64,000 nt of DNA from Pseudoalteromonas nigrifaciens (GCF_002221505.1 NZ_CP011036.1:3410001-3474000); one strand, 5' to 3'; positions 1 to 12,565 are shown, counted from the stretch's first letter. A program made the numbers and translations. Notes: a model not told the origin generated them from the sequence alone.

Positions 1-272
1 GGCATTACCGGCTGGGTTTGCGATGAACGCCGTGGAAAAGAACTACAACAATTAATCCCCAGTATCCCTCTTAATAAACTGTTAATAGAAACTGATGCGC
101 CTTTTTTGATTCCGCGCACCGTTAGCCCAAAGCCTAAATCTCGCCGTAATGAACCTGCATTATTAACTTATGTGTGCGAAACAATTGCCCAATTATACAA
201 CCTTACTCCTGAGGCAATAGCGCAGCAAACTACTCTAAACTTTTATAATGTTTTTGGTTTAAAAGCTAAGTA

Positions 273-273
<1 letters not shown>
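1..273 (+). CDS. TatD family metal-dependent hydrolase, C-terminal part
   Basis: This is the last 90 codons of a gene that begins before the window. The readable protein contains an IETDAPFL motif followed by RNEP, which is the typical C-terminal signature of TatD-type metal-dependent deoxyribonucleases. The aspartate of ETDAP is a metal ligand in that family. TatD proteins are TIM-barrel enzymes of about 260 residues with 3'-5' exonuclease activity, so roughly the last third is present. Its stop codon overlaps the start of the diguanylate cyclase gene (TAATG), so the two are probably translationally coupled. The family call is secure; which TatD paralogue it is cannot be told from this piece. 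Confidence 0.85.
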
Positions 274-3151
<2,878 letters not shown>

Positions 3152-3158
3152 GCCTTAC

Positions 3159-3181
3159 AAGGCGGGCAACAAGCCCGCCTT
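3159..3181 (+). terminator. Hairpin terminator after hemB
   Basis: Nine-base stem AAGGCGGGC / GCCCGCCTT with a five-base loop, directly downstream of the hemB stop. The T tract is short and interrupted, so termination may be incomplete. Confidence 0.7.
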
Positions 3182-3279
3182 ACTTTGCATTTACAATCAT
3201 TCACACTGAATATTATTTTTGTAATATTTATTCTCTAAACTAATATCCTATCTGGAATTATAAACGGGAATAATGACCA

Positions 3280-6000
3280 ATGTTTAAAACAAAAATAACC
3301 CCATTAGCGCTTATTATTGCAAGCATTAGTGCATCAGCCTCTGCCGAACTGATAATTTCTGAATATGTTGAGGGAAGTGGCTTTAATAAAGCTATTGAGA
3401 TTTATAACACATCATCCGCAGAGGTTTCTTTAAATGGCTACTCACTTAGCTTGTATTCAAATGGCTCTGGATCAGCCAGTGTAACTGAAGAGCTTACGGG
3501 GTTGCTTGCTGCAAACAGTACCTATGTTATTGTCACTTCAGACTCTAGAGCAAATGATGAGCTTAAATTAAAAGCTCAGCTATTTAGTGGTGCAGTTAAC
3601 TTTAATGGTGACGACGCATTAGTACTAATGCAAGGCTCTAATGTTATTGACAGTTTTGGGCAGCGTGGGGTAAAAGAAATTTGGTCTGCCGGGGGCGTAA
3701 CTACAAAAGATAAAACGCTACGCCGTAAGGAAAATATTCTTATTGGTCGGGCAACCCCTGACTCCACTTTTAACCCAAGTGACGAATGGCTACAATTTGA
3801 TAAAAACGACTTTTCAGGGCTAGGTTTTTTTGGTATCGGCACAACACCTGAACCTGAACCAGAGCCACTTGAACCACTGATATGTGGCAACGATAAAACA
3901 ACCATTAACGCCATTCAAGGTACTGGTGCTGCCAGCCCATTGGTTAATACTACAGTAGAGTTAGAAGGGGTTGTAACGGCCAACTTCCAAGGTGACAATC
4001 AGTTAAAAGGCTTTTTTATTAGCTCTTTACCTGTTGATGACGATACTAACCCACTAACCTCTGAAGGCATCTTTGTTTATTTTGCAGCAGCAAATGTGAG
4101 TGTAGGCGACCATGTGCGTGTACAAGGCAGTGTTGAAGAGTATTTCAATGCCACTCAAATTGGTAGCGTTACCCAAGTGGCCGTTTGCAATTCGGGTTTA
4201 ACTGTATCAGCAACTAAAATCTCACTCCCAGTTACAAATACAACAGATTTAGAAGCATTTGAAGGCATGCTTATTACACTAGAGCAGCCATTAATAGTGA
4301 CTAATAACTTTGGTTTAGGACGCTATGGTGAAATAGAGCTGGCAACCGAGCGTTTGTATCAAGGTACACAAGTTGCCCTGCCCGGTGATGCCGCCAACAC
4401 ACTTGAAGCGAATAACTTAACTAAAAGAATTCTTTTAGACGATGGCTCAACTTTACAAAATATTGAGCCAATTTACCCTATACCGGGTTTATCTGCCGAA
4501 AATACGCTACGCACTGGCGATACCGTTAACACTGTAACTGGGGTGCTTGCATATAGCTTTGATACTTATCGCATTCACCCTACCATAACACCGCAGTTTA
4601 TCACTACCAATGCACGTAAAAATGCTCCCGAACTTCACGTAGATGCGGATCTAAGGGTAGCTAGCTTTAACGTTCTTAATTATTTTAATGGCGATGGTCA
4701 GGGGGCCGGATTCCCCACTAGTCGTGGTGCCGATAGTGAAGCTGAGTTTATTCGTCAAGAAGCTAAAATTGTTAGTGCTATTAGTGCAATACAAGCCGAT
4801 GTTATTGGCTTAATGGAAATAGAAAACGATGGCTTTGGTGAGTTTAGTGCAATTGCTAGCTTAGTAAATGCGCTTAACGACTTTGACACAGCTAACCAGT
4901 ATGCATTTGTTAATTTTGGCCTTGATAAAATTGGTAGTGATGCAATTACCACAGCCTTAATCTATCGTGTAAATAGAGTAGTAGAAGTAGGTAGTGCAGC
5001 AATCACCACACAACCTCCGTTTGACTTTGGAAACCGCCCACCAATTGCACAAAGCTTTAAAGTATTAGCAACAGATGAGGTATTTACCGCTGCAGTAGCG
5101 CACCTTAAATCAAAAGGTGGTTGCAGTAGCGCAACAGGAGCAAACCAAGATAAAAGTGATGGCCAAGCATGTTGGAATGAAACACGCGTTGCCGGCGCTA
5201 ATGCATACGCAAGCTGGCTTAATAGCAAGCCAACCGGTATTGATGATGAGGATATTATTCTTATTGGTGATTTAAATGCCTATGCCATGGAAGATCCTAT
5301 TCGTGCATTTGCCGACAATGGCTATAAAAATGCAGTTGCAGAGCTTGATGGTAATACCCTTGGCTACTCTTATAGTTTTTCTGGACGTGCGGGTAGCTTA
5401 GATTATGCCTTAGTAAGCCCATCATTATTAAGCAAAATAGTTGCAACGAATGATTGGCATATTAATGCCGATGAGCCCACTTTACTCGATTACAATGTCG
5501 AGTTTAAAAGTGATGCTCAACAATCAAGCTTATACGCAGCAGGCCCATATCGTGCATCAGATCACGATCCAATAATTGTTGATATAAAATCTGAGGTTAT
5601 TTTAACACCTGAGGAGCAAACCCCAGTTATAGCAGCTAACCAGACATTTATTGTTAATGAAAATAGCCCTGTTGGTACTGTGATTGGCCAGTTAGCGTTT
5701 AGCGATCCAAATGCTAATGACTCTCCCGTTGTTAAATTTATTGTGTCGGGTAGCAATAGCGTAACTATTAACAACCAGGGTCAGATCGTGGTGACTGCTG
5801 AACTTGATTATGAACAACAAAGTCTTATTACTTTAGTTGTGCAAGCCCAGGATAGTGCTGACAATATATCATTAGAGCAAACAGTTACTATAAATGTTAA
5901 TAGTGATGAGGCTCAAAATGATGACGATGACTCTGGCTCATTATTTTGGTTAACTATTTTTTTGGTACCTCTTACTTTATTTCGCAGGTTTAAAAGCTAA
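3280..6000 (+). CDS. ExeM/NucH-type extracellular nuclease with lamin-tail domain and GlyGly-CTERM
   Basis: The 906-aa product has a signal peptide (cleavage near residue 22) and a lamin-tail domain (about 23-150). After a Pro/Glu linker comes an OB-like region (about 200-440), then an endonuclease/exonuclease/phosphatase domain (about 455-770). Its catalytic motifs SFNVLNY, MEIEND, GDLNAY (about 662) and SDHDP (about 760) are all present. A cadherin-like repeat (about 785-875) follows. The tail is acidic with SGS, one hydrophobic helix and a basic end, matching GlyGly-CTERM sorting signals cut by rhombosortase. Family members are secreted or surface DNases used for phosphorus or carbon scavenging or biofilm remodelling. 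The gene stands alone between two terminators. Confidence 0.92.
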   Translation: MFKTKITPLALIIASISASASAELIISEYVEGSGFNKAIEIYNTSSAEVSLNGYSLSLYSNGSGSASVTEELTGLLAANSTYVIVTSDSRANDELKLKAQLFSGAVNFNGDDALVLMQGSNVIDSFGQRGVKEIWSAGGVTTKDKTLRRKENILIGRATPDSTFNPSDEWLQFDKNDFSGLGFFGIGTTPEPEPEPLEPLICGNDKTTINAIQGTGAASPLVNTTVELEGVVTANFQGDNQLKGFFISSLPVDDDTNPLTSEGIFVYFAAANVSVGDHVRVQGSVEEYFNATQIGSVTQVAVCNSGLTVSATKISLPVTNTTDLEAFEGMLITLEQPLIVTNNFGLGRYGEIELATERLYQGTQVALPGDAANTLEANNLTKRILLDDGSTLQNIEPIYPIPGLSAENTLRTGDTVNTVTGVLAYSFDTYRIHPTITPQFITTNARKNAPELHVDADLRVASFNVLNYFNGDGQGAGFPTSRGADSEAEFIRQEAKIVSAISAIQADVIGLMEIENDGFGEFSAIASLVNALNDFDTANQYAFVNFGLDKIGSDAITTALIYRVNRVVEVGSAAITTQPPFDFGNRPPIAQSFKVLATDEVFTAAVAHLKSKGGCSSATGANQDKSDGQACWNETRVAGANAYASWLNSKPTGIDDEDIILIGDLNAYAMEDPIRAFADNGYKNAVAELDGNTLGYSYSFSGRAGSLDYALVSPSLLSKIVATNDWHINADEPTLLDYNVEFKSDAQQSSLYAAGPYRASDHDPIIVDIKSEVILTPEEQTPVIAANQTFIVNENSPVGTVIGQLAFSDPNANDSPVVKFIVSGSNSVTINNQGQIVVTAELDYEQQSLITLVVQAQDSADNISLEQTVTINVNSDEAQNDDDDSGSLFWLTIFLVPLTLFRRFKS

Positions 6001-6021
6001 AAGCCAACACTATAATTGTTA

Positions 6022-6050
6022 AAAAGCCGCTGTTGCGGCTTTTCTCTTTT
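6022..6050 (+). terminator. Rho-independent terminator after the nuclease gene
   Basis: Stem AAAAGCCGC / GCGGCTTTT with a TGTT loop and a following T-rich stretch, 21 bases after the stop codon. It is close to symmetric but only the plus-strand gene needs it. Confidence 0.9.
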
Positions 6051-6255
6051 TACACAAATGTAATTCAGACAAGCTTCAGTAAACTTTGTGTACTATCCGT
6101 ACTAAATCTACTCACTCTCGTATTTAGCCTGTAAACAACAAAGCATACTTGAGCCTTTTTATACGTTTATTATTAAAAGTACCAATGAAACAAATTAATA
6201 AATCGATATTAATCTTAACTGTAAAAATAAGTCATGTTTTTATAAAGGAACGAAA
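6051..6255. other. Intergenic region upstream of opgGH
   Basis: About 205 bases of AT-rich DNA between the nuclease terminator and opgG. An AAAGGA ribosome-binding site sits just before the opgG ATG. No convincing operator or small gene was seen; it should hold the opgGH promoter. Confidence 0.4.
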
Positions 6256-7863
6256 ATGAAAGCACCAATTCACCTAATATCAACATGGAAAAAAGCCTCA
6301 GTACCATTACTTAGCTTGTTTCTTGTTTTTTCAGCTCAGCAAGCATTTTCCGCCACGCTTGACGTTGCCATCCCGCAAGACAGTTTATTTGATGTGATCA
6401 GCGCCCGCGCTCAAAAATTAGCGAGTGAGGAGTATATTGCCCCTAAAAACATCGAGCTAGATGCGCTAAATAATATTGAGTATCAAGATTATCGCTCTAT
6501 TCGTTTTAAACAAGACAAGTCAATGTGGAAAGGTGAAGGTCTTTACGAGCTACAGTTGTTTCACCCCGGCTTTTTATATAAAACACCAGTAACAATTAAT
6601 ACAGTTGATAGCGATTCTAAACTTAGCCGTTTGCCGTTTAGTACTGACTTTTATCAGTACGATGGTACTGCAGCACCTTTAAAAGATGAAATAGCCAAGA
6701 GTGTTGCCAATAAACAATTAGGCCATGCTGGATTTAGGCTGCATTACCCAATTAATACCACTGAGTACAAAGATGAAGTAATGGTGTTTCAAGGTGCTTC
6801 TTATTTTAGAGTTGTTGGGCCTAATCAAGTGTATGGCCTATCGGCGCGAGGGTTAGCAATTGATACTGCTGAAGCGTCTGGTGAGGAGTTTCCTGTGTTT
6901 AAAGAGTTTTGGCTAGTAAAACCACAGCCAGAACAAACTAACATTATCATTTTTGCACTGCTTGATAGCCCATCGGTTGCCGGCGCTTATAAGTTTAGTA
7001 TTGACCCTACCACCAACACCAGCGTTAAAGTAGATATGCAAATTTTTGCCCGTAAAGACGTGAAAAAATTAGGCGTAGCACCACTAACAAGCATGTTTTA
7101 TCACGGCGAAAACAGCACTAAGTTTTTTGACGATTACCGCCCAGAAGTGCATGACTCAGACGGACTGTTAACCCAATCTCAGGATAACAACTGGATTTGG
7201 CGTCCGCTTAATAATCCGTCGCAACTTAGCGTAACCTCTTTTTCATACGAGAACCCTAAGGGATTTGGCTTAGCGCAACGTGATCGTGAATTTAATAATT
7301 ACTTTGATATTGAAGCGCATTATCACAACCGCCCTAGCCTGTGGATAGAGCCTGAAGGTGACTGGGGAAATGGTCGAGTAGAGCTGGTAGAAATACCGAC
7401 AGATACAGAAACAAACGACAACATAGTGAGCTACTGGGTACCTGAAAAACCATTTAAAGCAGGCGATTCGTTAAAGCTAAGCTATAAAATGACCACCTTT
7501 AATGCTTACTTAACTCAGCATGATAAGGCACGCGCAGTTCGCACTCGCATTGGTAGCGCGGCATTACCGGGTGAAGATAATCCGCCACCTAAAAGCCATC
7601 GCCAATTTACGGTTGATTTTGCTGGGCCTGATATAAATAAGCTTTCAGAAAAGTTAAATTTAAATGCCGACATCCAATTAACAACGGGTGAGGTTAGAGA
7701 TGTAACTGTGCAAAAATTACCTGATTCATTAGGCTGGCGAGTTGCTTTTAAAATAGCTCCACAAAACGGTAAACCTGTAGACATGCGCTTATCGTTAAAG
7801 CTGCATGATAAAGAAATTAGCGAGGTATGGAGTTATGTTTGGTATCCAAATGACATCAAGTAA
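6256..7863 (+). CDS. opgG: Periplasmic glucan biosynthesis protein OpgG (MdoG)
   Basis: OpgG acts in the periplasm on the nascent beta-glucan backbone made by OpgH, forming osmoregulated periplasmic glucans. The 535-aa product has a cleavable signal peptide ending near QQAFSA and the family body, including the IAPKNIELDAL, QLFHPGFLY, HYPIN and WIEPEGDWG stretches. It is slightly longer than the Escherichia coli protein. An AAAGGA site precedes the ATG. The opgH frame starts inside the 3' end of this gene, so the two are translationally coupled, as in other opgGH operons. Confidence 0.97.
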   Translation: MKAPIHLISTWKKASVPLLSLFLVFSAQQAFSATLDVAIPQDSLFDVISARAQKLASEEYIAPKNIELDALNNIEYQDYRSIRFKQDKSMWKGEGLYELQLFHPGFLYKTPVTINTVDSDSKLSRLPFSTDFYQYDGTAAPLKDEIAKSVANKQLGHAGFRLHYPINTTEYKDEVMVFQGASYFRVVGPNQVYGLSARGLAIDTAEASGEEFPVFKEFWLVKPQPEQTNIIIFALLDSPSVAGAYKFSIDPTTNTSVKVDMQIFARKDVKKLGVAPLTSMFYHGENSTKFFDDYRPEVHDSDGLLTQSQDNNWIWRPLNNPSQLSVTSFSYENPKGFGLAQRDREFNNYFDIEAHYHNRPSLWIEPEGDWGNGRVELVEIPTDTETNDNIVSYWVPEKPFKAGDSLKLSYKMTTFNAYLTQHDKARAVRTRIGSAALPGEDNPPPKSHRQFTVDFAGPDINKLSEKLNLNADIQLTTGEVRDVTVQKLPDSLGWRVAFKIAPQNGKPVDMRLSLKLHDKEISEVWSYVWYPNDIK

Positions 7864-9796
7864 ACAAACCACCAAAATATCTATGCCCTTTAAGGCACTT
7901 CGTATTTGGTTATTTGCCATTGCCGCAATTGGTATATCTGCGTATGGCATCTCTATTATGTTTGAAATTTTAAACTCAAATGGTATGACACCACTTGAAT
8001 ATGCTTTGCTGGCATTATTTTCAATTACCTTTGCATGGATTGTTACCGCATTTTGTAGTGGTACTATAGGGTTTGTACTGCAGTTACTGCGTATTGATCC
8101 GCTTACCCTTAGGCGCATAAAACCTATAAAGCTTGATAGTCAGGCATTTTCTCAGCAAAAAACTGCCATAGTAATGCCTATTTATAACGAAGATACACAC
8201 CGCGTTATTGCAGGCTTTGAAGTGAGCTTACAGTCATTAAAAGAGACTGGGGAATTAGCCAACTTTGATTTTTATTTACTCAGTGATACACAAGATCCAA
8301 CAATAGCTAAAAATGAACTAAGTGCTTGGCATGCTTTGTGTGAGCGCCTAGGCGAGACATCAAAGCAGTTGTTTTATCGTCGCCGCGAAGATAATAAACA
8401 CCGTAAAGTAGGTAATTTAACCGACTTTTGTGAGCGCTGGGGAAGCCAGTACGATCATATGATTGTGCTTGATGCCGACAGCGTTATGACAGGTAAATGC
8501 ATGCTAGAGCTAACGGCAAGCATGATTAACAACCCGCAAGTAGGACTTATTCAAACCATTCCTATTCCGGTACGCCAAGATACCTTTTTTGGTCGTTTTT
8601 TACAGTTTGCTTCGGTACTTTATAGCCCTATGCTGGCAACAGGATCGGCATTTTGGCAAACCGATAAAGCAAACTACTGGGGCCATAATGCCATAATTAG
8701 AGTAAGCGCATTTATTGACTGCTGTGGTTTACCCACACTTAAAGGCAATGCTCCTTTTGGTGGTGAAATACTCAGCCATGACTTTGTAGAAGCATCATTA
8801 CTACACAGTGCAAATTGGGAAGTATTACTACTTGCAGATATTGAAGGCAGCTATGAAGAAGTCCCAAGTAATATTTTAGATTATGCCGTGCGCGACAGAC
8901 GTTGGGTACAGGGTAATATTCAACACATTGGATTACTCCCGTCACCAAAGTTAAAGCTGATGAGCAAATTTCACTTTTTACTTGGCGCTACCGCTTATAT
9001 TTCGTCATTAATATGGTTACTTATGCTCGCGTTAAGTACGGTTGATGCCGTAACACGTGCTTTAAATAGCGACGTTTATTTTAACCGCGCTTATCAATTG
9101 TTCCCTACTTGGCAAATAGCTAAAACCGATTTAATTGATGCTCTGCTCTATCTTACTATTGTTATTTTATTGCTACCAAAACTAATGGGTATAATCGTAA
9201 CCTTGGTGCACAGAAAAAACCGCTTCGGTGGTGCTATTAAGCTTACGTTAGGCGCAATTATAGAAACAGTTTTTGCTATTGTCATGGCTCCATTAATGAT
9301 GGTGTTTCATGCTTATTTTGTTGTTTGTGTGTTTTTAGGCAAAAAAGTTAAGTGGGATGCTCAACCACGAGAAGGCCGTATGGTGCCATGGAAAGAAGCG
9401 TTTAGTTATACGTTATTTTCTACTTTGGTCGCTATTGCTTGGGGTAGCACAGCGTATTACTTCACGCCGGTATTTTTTTGGTGGCTATCACCTATATTAC
9501 TAGGTTTAGTACTAGCTGCACCTATAGTGCGTTATTCAAGCAGTATAAAACTGGGGGTTAAACTCAGAAAGCTAGGTATATTTATCTGCCCTAGTGAAGT
9601 AGATAACGATACCATGCTAGAGGCACTTAAAGTGCACCTTAAAGAGATTTCGGTACCCACCGCAGGGCAATACCCTTTAACTATACCCGCATTGCCAAAA
9701 GAGCACTTGGTTACCATGCCAATACAAAGCTTTAATAAGTCACGCTCGCCAAAGATGAAAGCGCTAAAAGAAAAGCTAATTAAAAAGCTTAGCTAG
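7835..9796 (+). CDS. opgH: Glucan biosynthesis glucosyltransferase OpgH (MdoH)
   Basis: OpgH is the inner-membrane family 2 glycosyltransferase that polymerises UDP-glucose into the linear glucan backbone. The sequence shows two N-terminal membrane helices, a cytoplasmic catalytic domain with DAD at about residues 213-215 and an RxxRW motif near 353-357, then several C-terminal helices. The frame is open from an ATG at 7805. The ATG at 7835 was chosen because GAGGT lies eight bases upstream, while 7805 has no ribosome-binding site. From 7835 the product is 653 aa, shorter than enterobacterial OpgH, which carries longer cytoplasmic tails. The 29-base overlap with opgG implies coupling. Confidence 0.95.
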   Translation: MFGIQMTSSKQTTKISMPFKALRIWLFAIAAIGISAYGISIMFEILNSNGMTPLEYALLALFSITFAWIVTAFCSGTIGFVLQLLRIDPLTLRRIKPIKLDSQAFSQQKTAIVMPIYNEDTHRVIAGFEVSLQSLKETGELANFDFYLLSDTQDPTIAKNELSAWHALCERLGETSKQLFYRRREDNKHRKVGNLTDFCERWGSQYDHMIVLDADSVMTGKCMLELTASMINNPQVGLIQTIPIPVRQDTFFGRFLQFASVLYSPMLATGSAFWQTDKANYWGHNAIIRVSAFIDCCGLPTLKGNAPFGGEILSHDFVEASLLHSANWEVLLLADIEGSYEEVPSNILDYAVRDRRWVQGNIQHIGLLPSPKLKLMSKFHFLLGATAYISSLIWLLMLALSTVDAVTRALNSDVYFNRAYQLFPTWQIAKTDLIDALLYLTIVILLLPKLMGIIVTLVHRKNRFGGAIKLTLGAIIETVFAIVMAPLMMVFHAYFVVCVFLGKKVKWDAQPREGRMVPWKEAFSYTLFSTLVAIAWGSTAYYFTPVFFWWLSPILLGLVLAAPIVRYSSSIKLGVKLRKLGIFICPSEVDNDTMLEALKVHLKEISVPTAGQYPLTIPALPKEHLVTMPIQSFNKSRSPKMKALKEKLIKKLS

Positions 9797-9812
9797 CGCC
9801 ACACTTTAAAAT

Positions 9813-9842
9813 AAAAAAGGAGCTACAAATAGCTCCTTTTTT
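9813..9842 (+). terminator. Rho-independent terminator after opgH
   Basis: Stem AAAAAAGGAGCT / AGCTCCTTTTTT with a six-base loop, 16 bases after opgH. The hairpin is perfect and ends in a T run, so termination should be efficient. Confidence 0.93.
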
Positions 9843-9936
9843 ATTGTCGGCAATTAGCTGTTTACACCTTTTTTATTAATTGTATTAAATTAGTAGCGTT
9901 TATAGGCAAAGGTATACCACTCAACAATAATATCAT

Positions 9937-9954
9937 GGAGTATAGCGCATCATC
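9937..9954. repeat. Left half of a palindromic target and left target duplication of IS21 element 1
   Basis: GGAGTATAGCG followed by CATCATC (9948-9954), the left copy of a 7-bp direct repeat flanking the IS. With the right flank (GCAATACTCC) it would form a 10-bp stem with one mismatch, so the element appears to sit in the loop of a pre-existing palindrome. Confidence 0.65.
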
Positions 9955-10047
9955 TATTAAGCGACAATTACGGTGGCCGGTCTAGCGACAATTATCTTGG
10001 CCGGTTGATCTGATAAGGTTCGGTACAGCAGAACGGAGGAGTTCACT

Positions 10048-11541
10048 GTGCCGGGAACACGAATCACTGATCAGCAGGTCACTATTTATATGAAACATAG
10101 AAAACGTAATAGCCAAGTTATCGCGGCTGCGAAAGCAGGTATTTCTGAACGTTCAGCAAGGCGCATTGATAAACTGGATGAGCAGCCATTGTCTAATAAA
10201 CGCCAATGGCGAACGCGTATAGATCCACTTGAGTCTATCTGGGACAGTATTGTTGTCCCTCTACTTCAAGGTGATGCAACGTTAACTCCGGTGGGAATTT
10301 TTGATCACCTTTGCGAGTTTCACACCGACAAATTTAACCCTAGCTCACGGCGTACATTAGAGCGTCGAATTCACAAATGGCGAGCACTGTATGGCTCAAG
10401 CAAAGAGGTCGTATTCCTGCAAACACACGAGTATGGCCTATTAGGCATGTGTGATTTTACACATGTGAAGTCACCCGTTACCATTGCTAGTGAACCCTTA
10501 AAGCATATGTTGTTTCATTATCGTATGCCCGCCAGTGGCTGGGCTTATGCCCAAGTGATTTACGGCGGTGAAAGCTTTGCTGCTTTTTCTGATGGCGTGC
10601 AAAACGCATTTAAAGCAGCCGGCGGTGTGCCTAAAGAAGTGCGTACAGACAGTCTGAGTGCCGCCTATCGTAATCACACTAATGATAACGATTTTACAGA
10701 GCGCTTTAATGAATTAGTCACCCATTATGGCTTTAAAGCGACCCGCAATAACCGTGGTATTGCGCATGAAAATGGGGCTATTGAGAGCCCTCATGGGCAT
10801 CTTAAATCGCAACTGGAGCAAGCATTAAAAATCCGTGGTAGTTATGACTTTCAGACAAGAGAAGTCTATGAATCGTTTGTTGCCGACATTGTAGCTCGCC
10901 GTAATCGCCGTGTAAGTGATAAATACGCAGTAGAGCAGCGACAATTACATGCTTTACCACGGACGATGAGCGTCAATTACACCGAGCATTATCTAACGGT
11001 GTCACGTACGAGTACTATTTCGTTGAAACGTGTTACCTATAGCGTCCCGTCACGCCTTATTGGTAGCCGATTACTTGTTCGTTTATATGACAACCGTTTA
11101 GAGCTGCGCTATGGCAGCGATTTAGTTCAAACGTTAGCGCGTGTCTATGCTTCTAAAGGATGCCGTGCACGTAATATTAGTTACTTGCATGTTATTGACG
11201 CACTGGTTAAAAAACCATTGGCATTTCGCTACTCACAACTACGTGACGACTTACTTCCAAGCGACAATTACAAAGCTATTTGGGAATACGTTAATGCCCA
11301 CCTTTTAGCGGATGAAGCGAGCTATTACATGGTGAAATTGCTCCATTTAGCGAAGCAAAGTGGGTGTGAACGTCAATTAGGACGATTTGTAGCAGCGTCA
11401 ATTACTCAGCGACAATTACCGGCCATCCGAGAATGTGAAGCGCAATTTTTAGTGATTGCATCAAACATACCCACAATAACAATAAAGCAACACAGCTTGA
11501 GCGCTTATAGCAGCATGATACCGGGAGGTCTACATGGATAA
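10048..11541 (+). CDS. istA: IS21-family transposase IstA
   Basis: IstA is the DDE recombinase that cuts and joins the IS ends. At 497 aa it has an N-terminal helix-turn-helix (AAKAGISERSARRI, about residues 28-42) and an integrase core. Candidate catalytic residues are the Asp of GMCDFTHV, the Asp of RTDSLSA and the Glu of HENGAIES. The start is GTG, chosen because a full GGAGGAG ribosome-binding site lies seven bases upstream. Its stop overlaps the istB start by eight bases, the usual coupled arrangement. The frame is intact. Confidence 0.95.
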   Translation: MPGTRITDQQVTIYMKHRKRNSQVIAAAKAGISERSARRIDKLDEQPLSNKRQWRTRIDPLESIWDSIVVPLLQGDATLTPVGIFDHLCEFHTDKFNPSSRRTLERRIHKWRALYGSSKEVVFLQTHEYGLLGMCDFTHVKSPVTIASEPLKHMLFHYRMPASGWAYAQVIYGGESFAAFSDGVQNAFKAAGGVPKEVRTDSLSAAYRNHTNDNDFTERFNELVTHYGFKATRNNRGIAHENGAIESPHGHLKSQLEQALKIRGSYDFQTREVYESFVADIVARRNRRVSDKYAVEQRQLHALPRTMSVNYTEHYLTVSRTSTISLKRVTYSVPSRLIGSRLLVRLYDNRLELRYGSDLVQTLARVYASKGCRARNISYLHVIDALVKKPLAFRYSQLRDDLLPSDNYKAIWEYVNAHLLADEASYYMVKLLHLAKQSGCERQLGRFVAASITQRQLPAIRECEAQFLVIASNIPTITIKQHSLSAYSSMIPGGLHG

Positions 11542-12286
11542 CTTCACGGCCTCGTTACCTTTAATGCTGAAACAATTAAAGCTTAGCACCATGCTTCAAC
11601 AGTGGAATACTCTGGGCAAAAAAGCGATAGAAGAACAATGGAGCCCACAGCAATACTTATCTGAGCTGTGCCATATTGAACTTGCGACACGCGATGACAA
11701 ACGCCTTCAGCGGCTTTTAAAAGATGCAAAATTGCCCGTGGGTAAACACCTTAGCAGCTTCGACTTTACCCTTGTTGATGGGGTTAGTAAGCCCCTTGTT
11801 GCTGATTTAATAAATCAGCCGGATTGGTTGAAGTACGGTGGCAATATATTGTTATTTGGCGCCAGTGGTCTTGGTAAAACGCATATCGCCAGTAGCATCG
11901 GTTATGGCCTTATCGAGCAGGGCCATAAAGTTAAGTTTGTTGCCGCGTCAGCGATTGTTCAACAACTCCAGCAAGCAAAGCGACATTTACGCTTGCAAGA
12001 CGAACTTGTAAAGCTCGATAAATACAGCTTATTAATCGTTGATGACGTTGGTTACGTTCGAAAAACGGAACAGGAAACGAGTGTGCTGTTTGAATTGATA
12101 GCCCATCGCTATGAGCGACACAGCATGATCATCACATCAAACAAATCATTCGAACAATGGGATGAACTATTTGATGATTCAACGATGACTGTCGCGGCAA
12201 TCGATCGCTTGGTTCATCATGCAACGATTATTCATTGCGAAGGTGAAAGTTACCGACGCAAAACAGCGCTCAATAAGAGCAAATAA
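11534..12286 (+). CDS. istB: IS21-family helper ATPase IstB
   Basis: IstB is the AAA+ ATPase that selects target DNA and activates IstA. The 250-aa protein shows a Walker A motif GASGLGKTH (about residues 113-121), Walker B LIVDDVG and a later sensor-like ITSNKSF stretch. GGGAGG precedes the ATG within the end of istA. The right terminal repeats of the element begin immediately after the stop codon. Confidence 0.95.
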   Translation: MDNFTASLPLMLKQLKLSTMLQQWNTLGKKAIEEQWSPQQYLSELCHIELATRDDKRLQRLLKDAKLPVGKHLSSFDFTLVDGVSKPLVADLINQPDWLKYGGNILLFGASGLGKTHIASSIGYGLIEQGHKVKFVAASAIVQQLQQAKRHLRLQDELVKLDKYSLLIVDDVGYVRKTEQETSVLFELIAHRYERHSMIITSNKSFEQWDELFDDSTMTVAAIDRLVHHATIIHCEGESYRRKTALNKSK

Positions 12287-12349
12287 AATTCGGTGTCAAC
12301 CGGCCAAGATAATTGACGCGGAACCGGCCAAGTTAATTGACGCTAGATA

Positions 12350-12366
12350 CATCATCGCAATACTCC
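12350..12366. repeat. Right target duplication and right palindrome arm of IS21 element 1
   Basis: CATCATC (12350-12356), identical to the left copy, followed by GCAATACTCC, which complements GGAGTATAGC on the other side of the element. Confidence 0.65.
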
Positions 12367-12565
12367 TCACACTATATAACTTTTCATACACACAGCTAAG
12401 TTAATAACTCATTGGGCTCGCTGTAATCGTTATATTTAACGCCAAATTAACGCATGCTGGGCATTTACGCGCCGTTATTACCTAGCCTTAAAAGGAAACG
12501 CAATGCTGTAAATTTAACCTCGAAAGATAAGCACACCCTAATATATCAATTTTATTATGGGCAAT
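12367..12565. other. Intergenic sequence between IS21 element 1 and the fusA2 terminator
   Basis: About 200 bases with no open frame of interest, no RNA gene recognised and no clear regulatory site. It would have been continuous with the opgH 3' flank before the IS inserted. Confidence 0.4.

Larger units (their letters stand above)
9955..12349 (+). mobile_element. IS21-family insertion sequence, element 1 (complete, 2395 bp)
   Basis: The element carries an intact istA-istB pair. Its ends match as inverted repeats: the left begins TATTAAGCGACAATTA and the right, read inward, begins TATCTAGCGTCAATTA. Each end holds two copies of a motif of the form GCGxCAATTA...GGCCGG, the multiple transposase-binding sites typical of IS21 elements. 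It is flanked by CATCATC on both sides, a 7-bp target duplication. No cargo gene is present. Both genes are open, so the copy is probably functional. It is unrelated in sequence to the second IS21 element in the window. Confidence 0.9.

Noticed and set aside
12219..12404. Small plus-strand open frame of 61 codons
   Set aside because: It overlaps the end of istB in another frame and crosses the IS right end, so it has no independent support.
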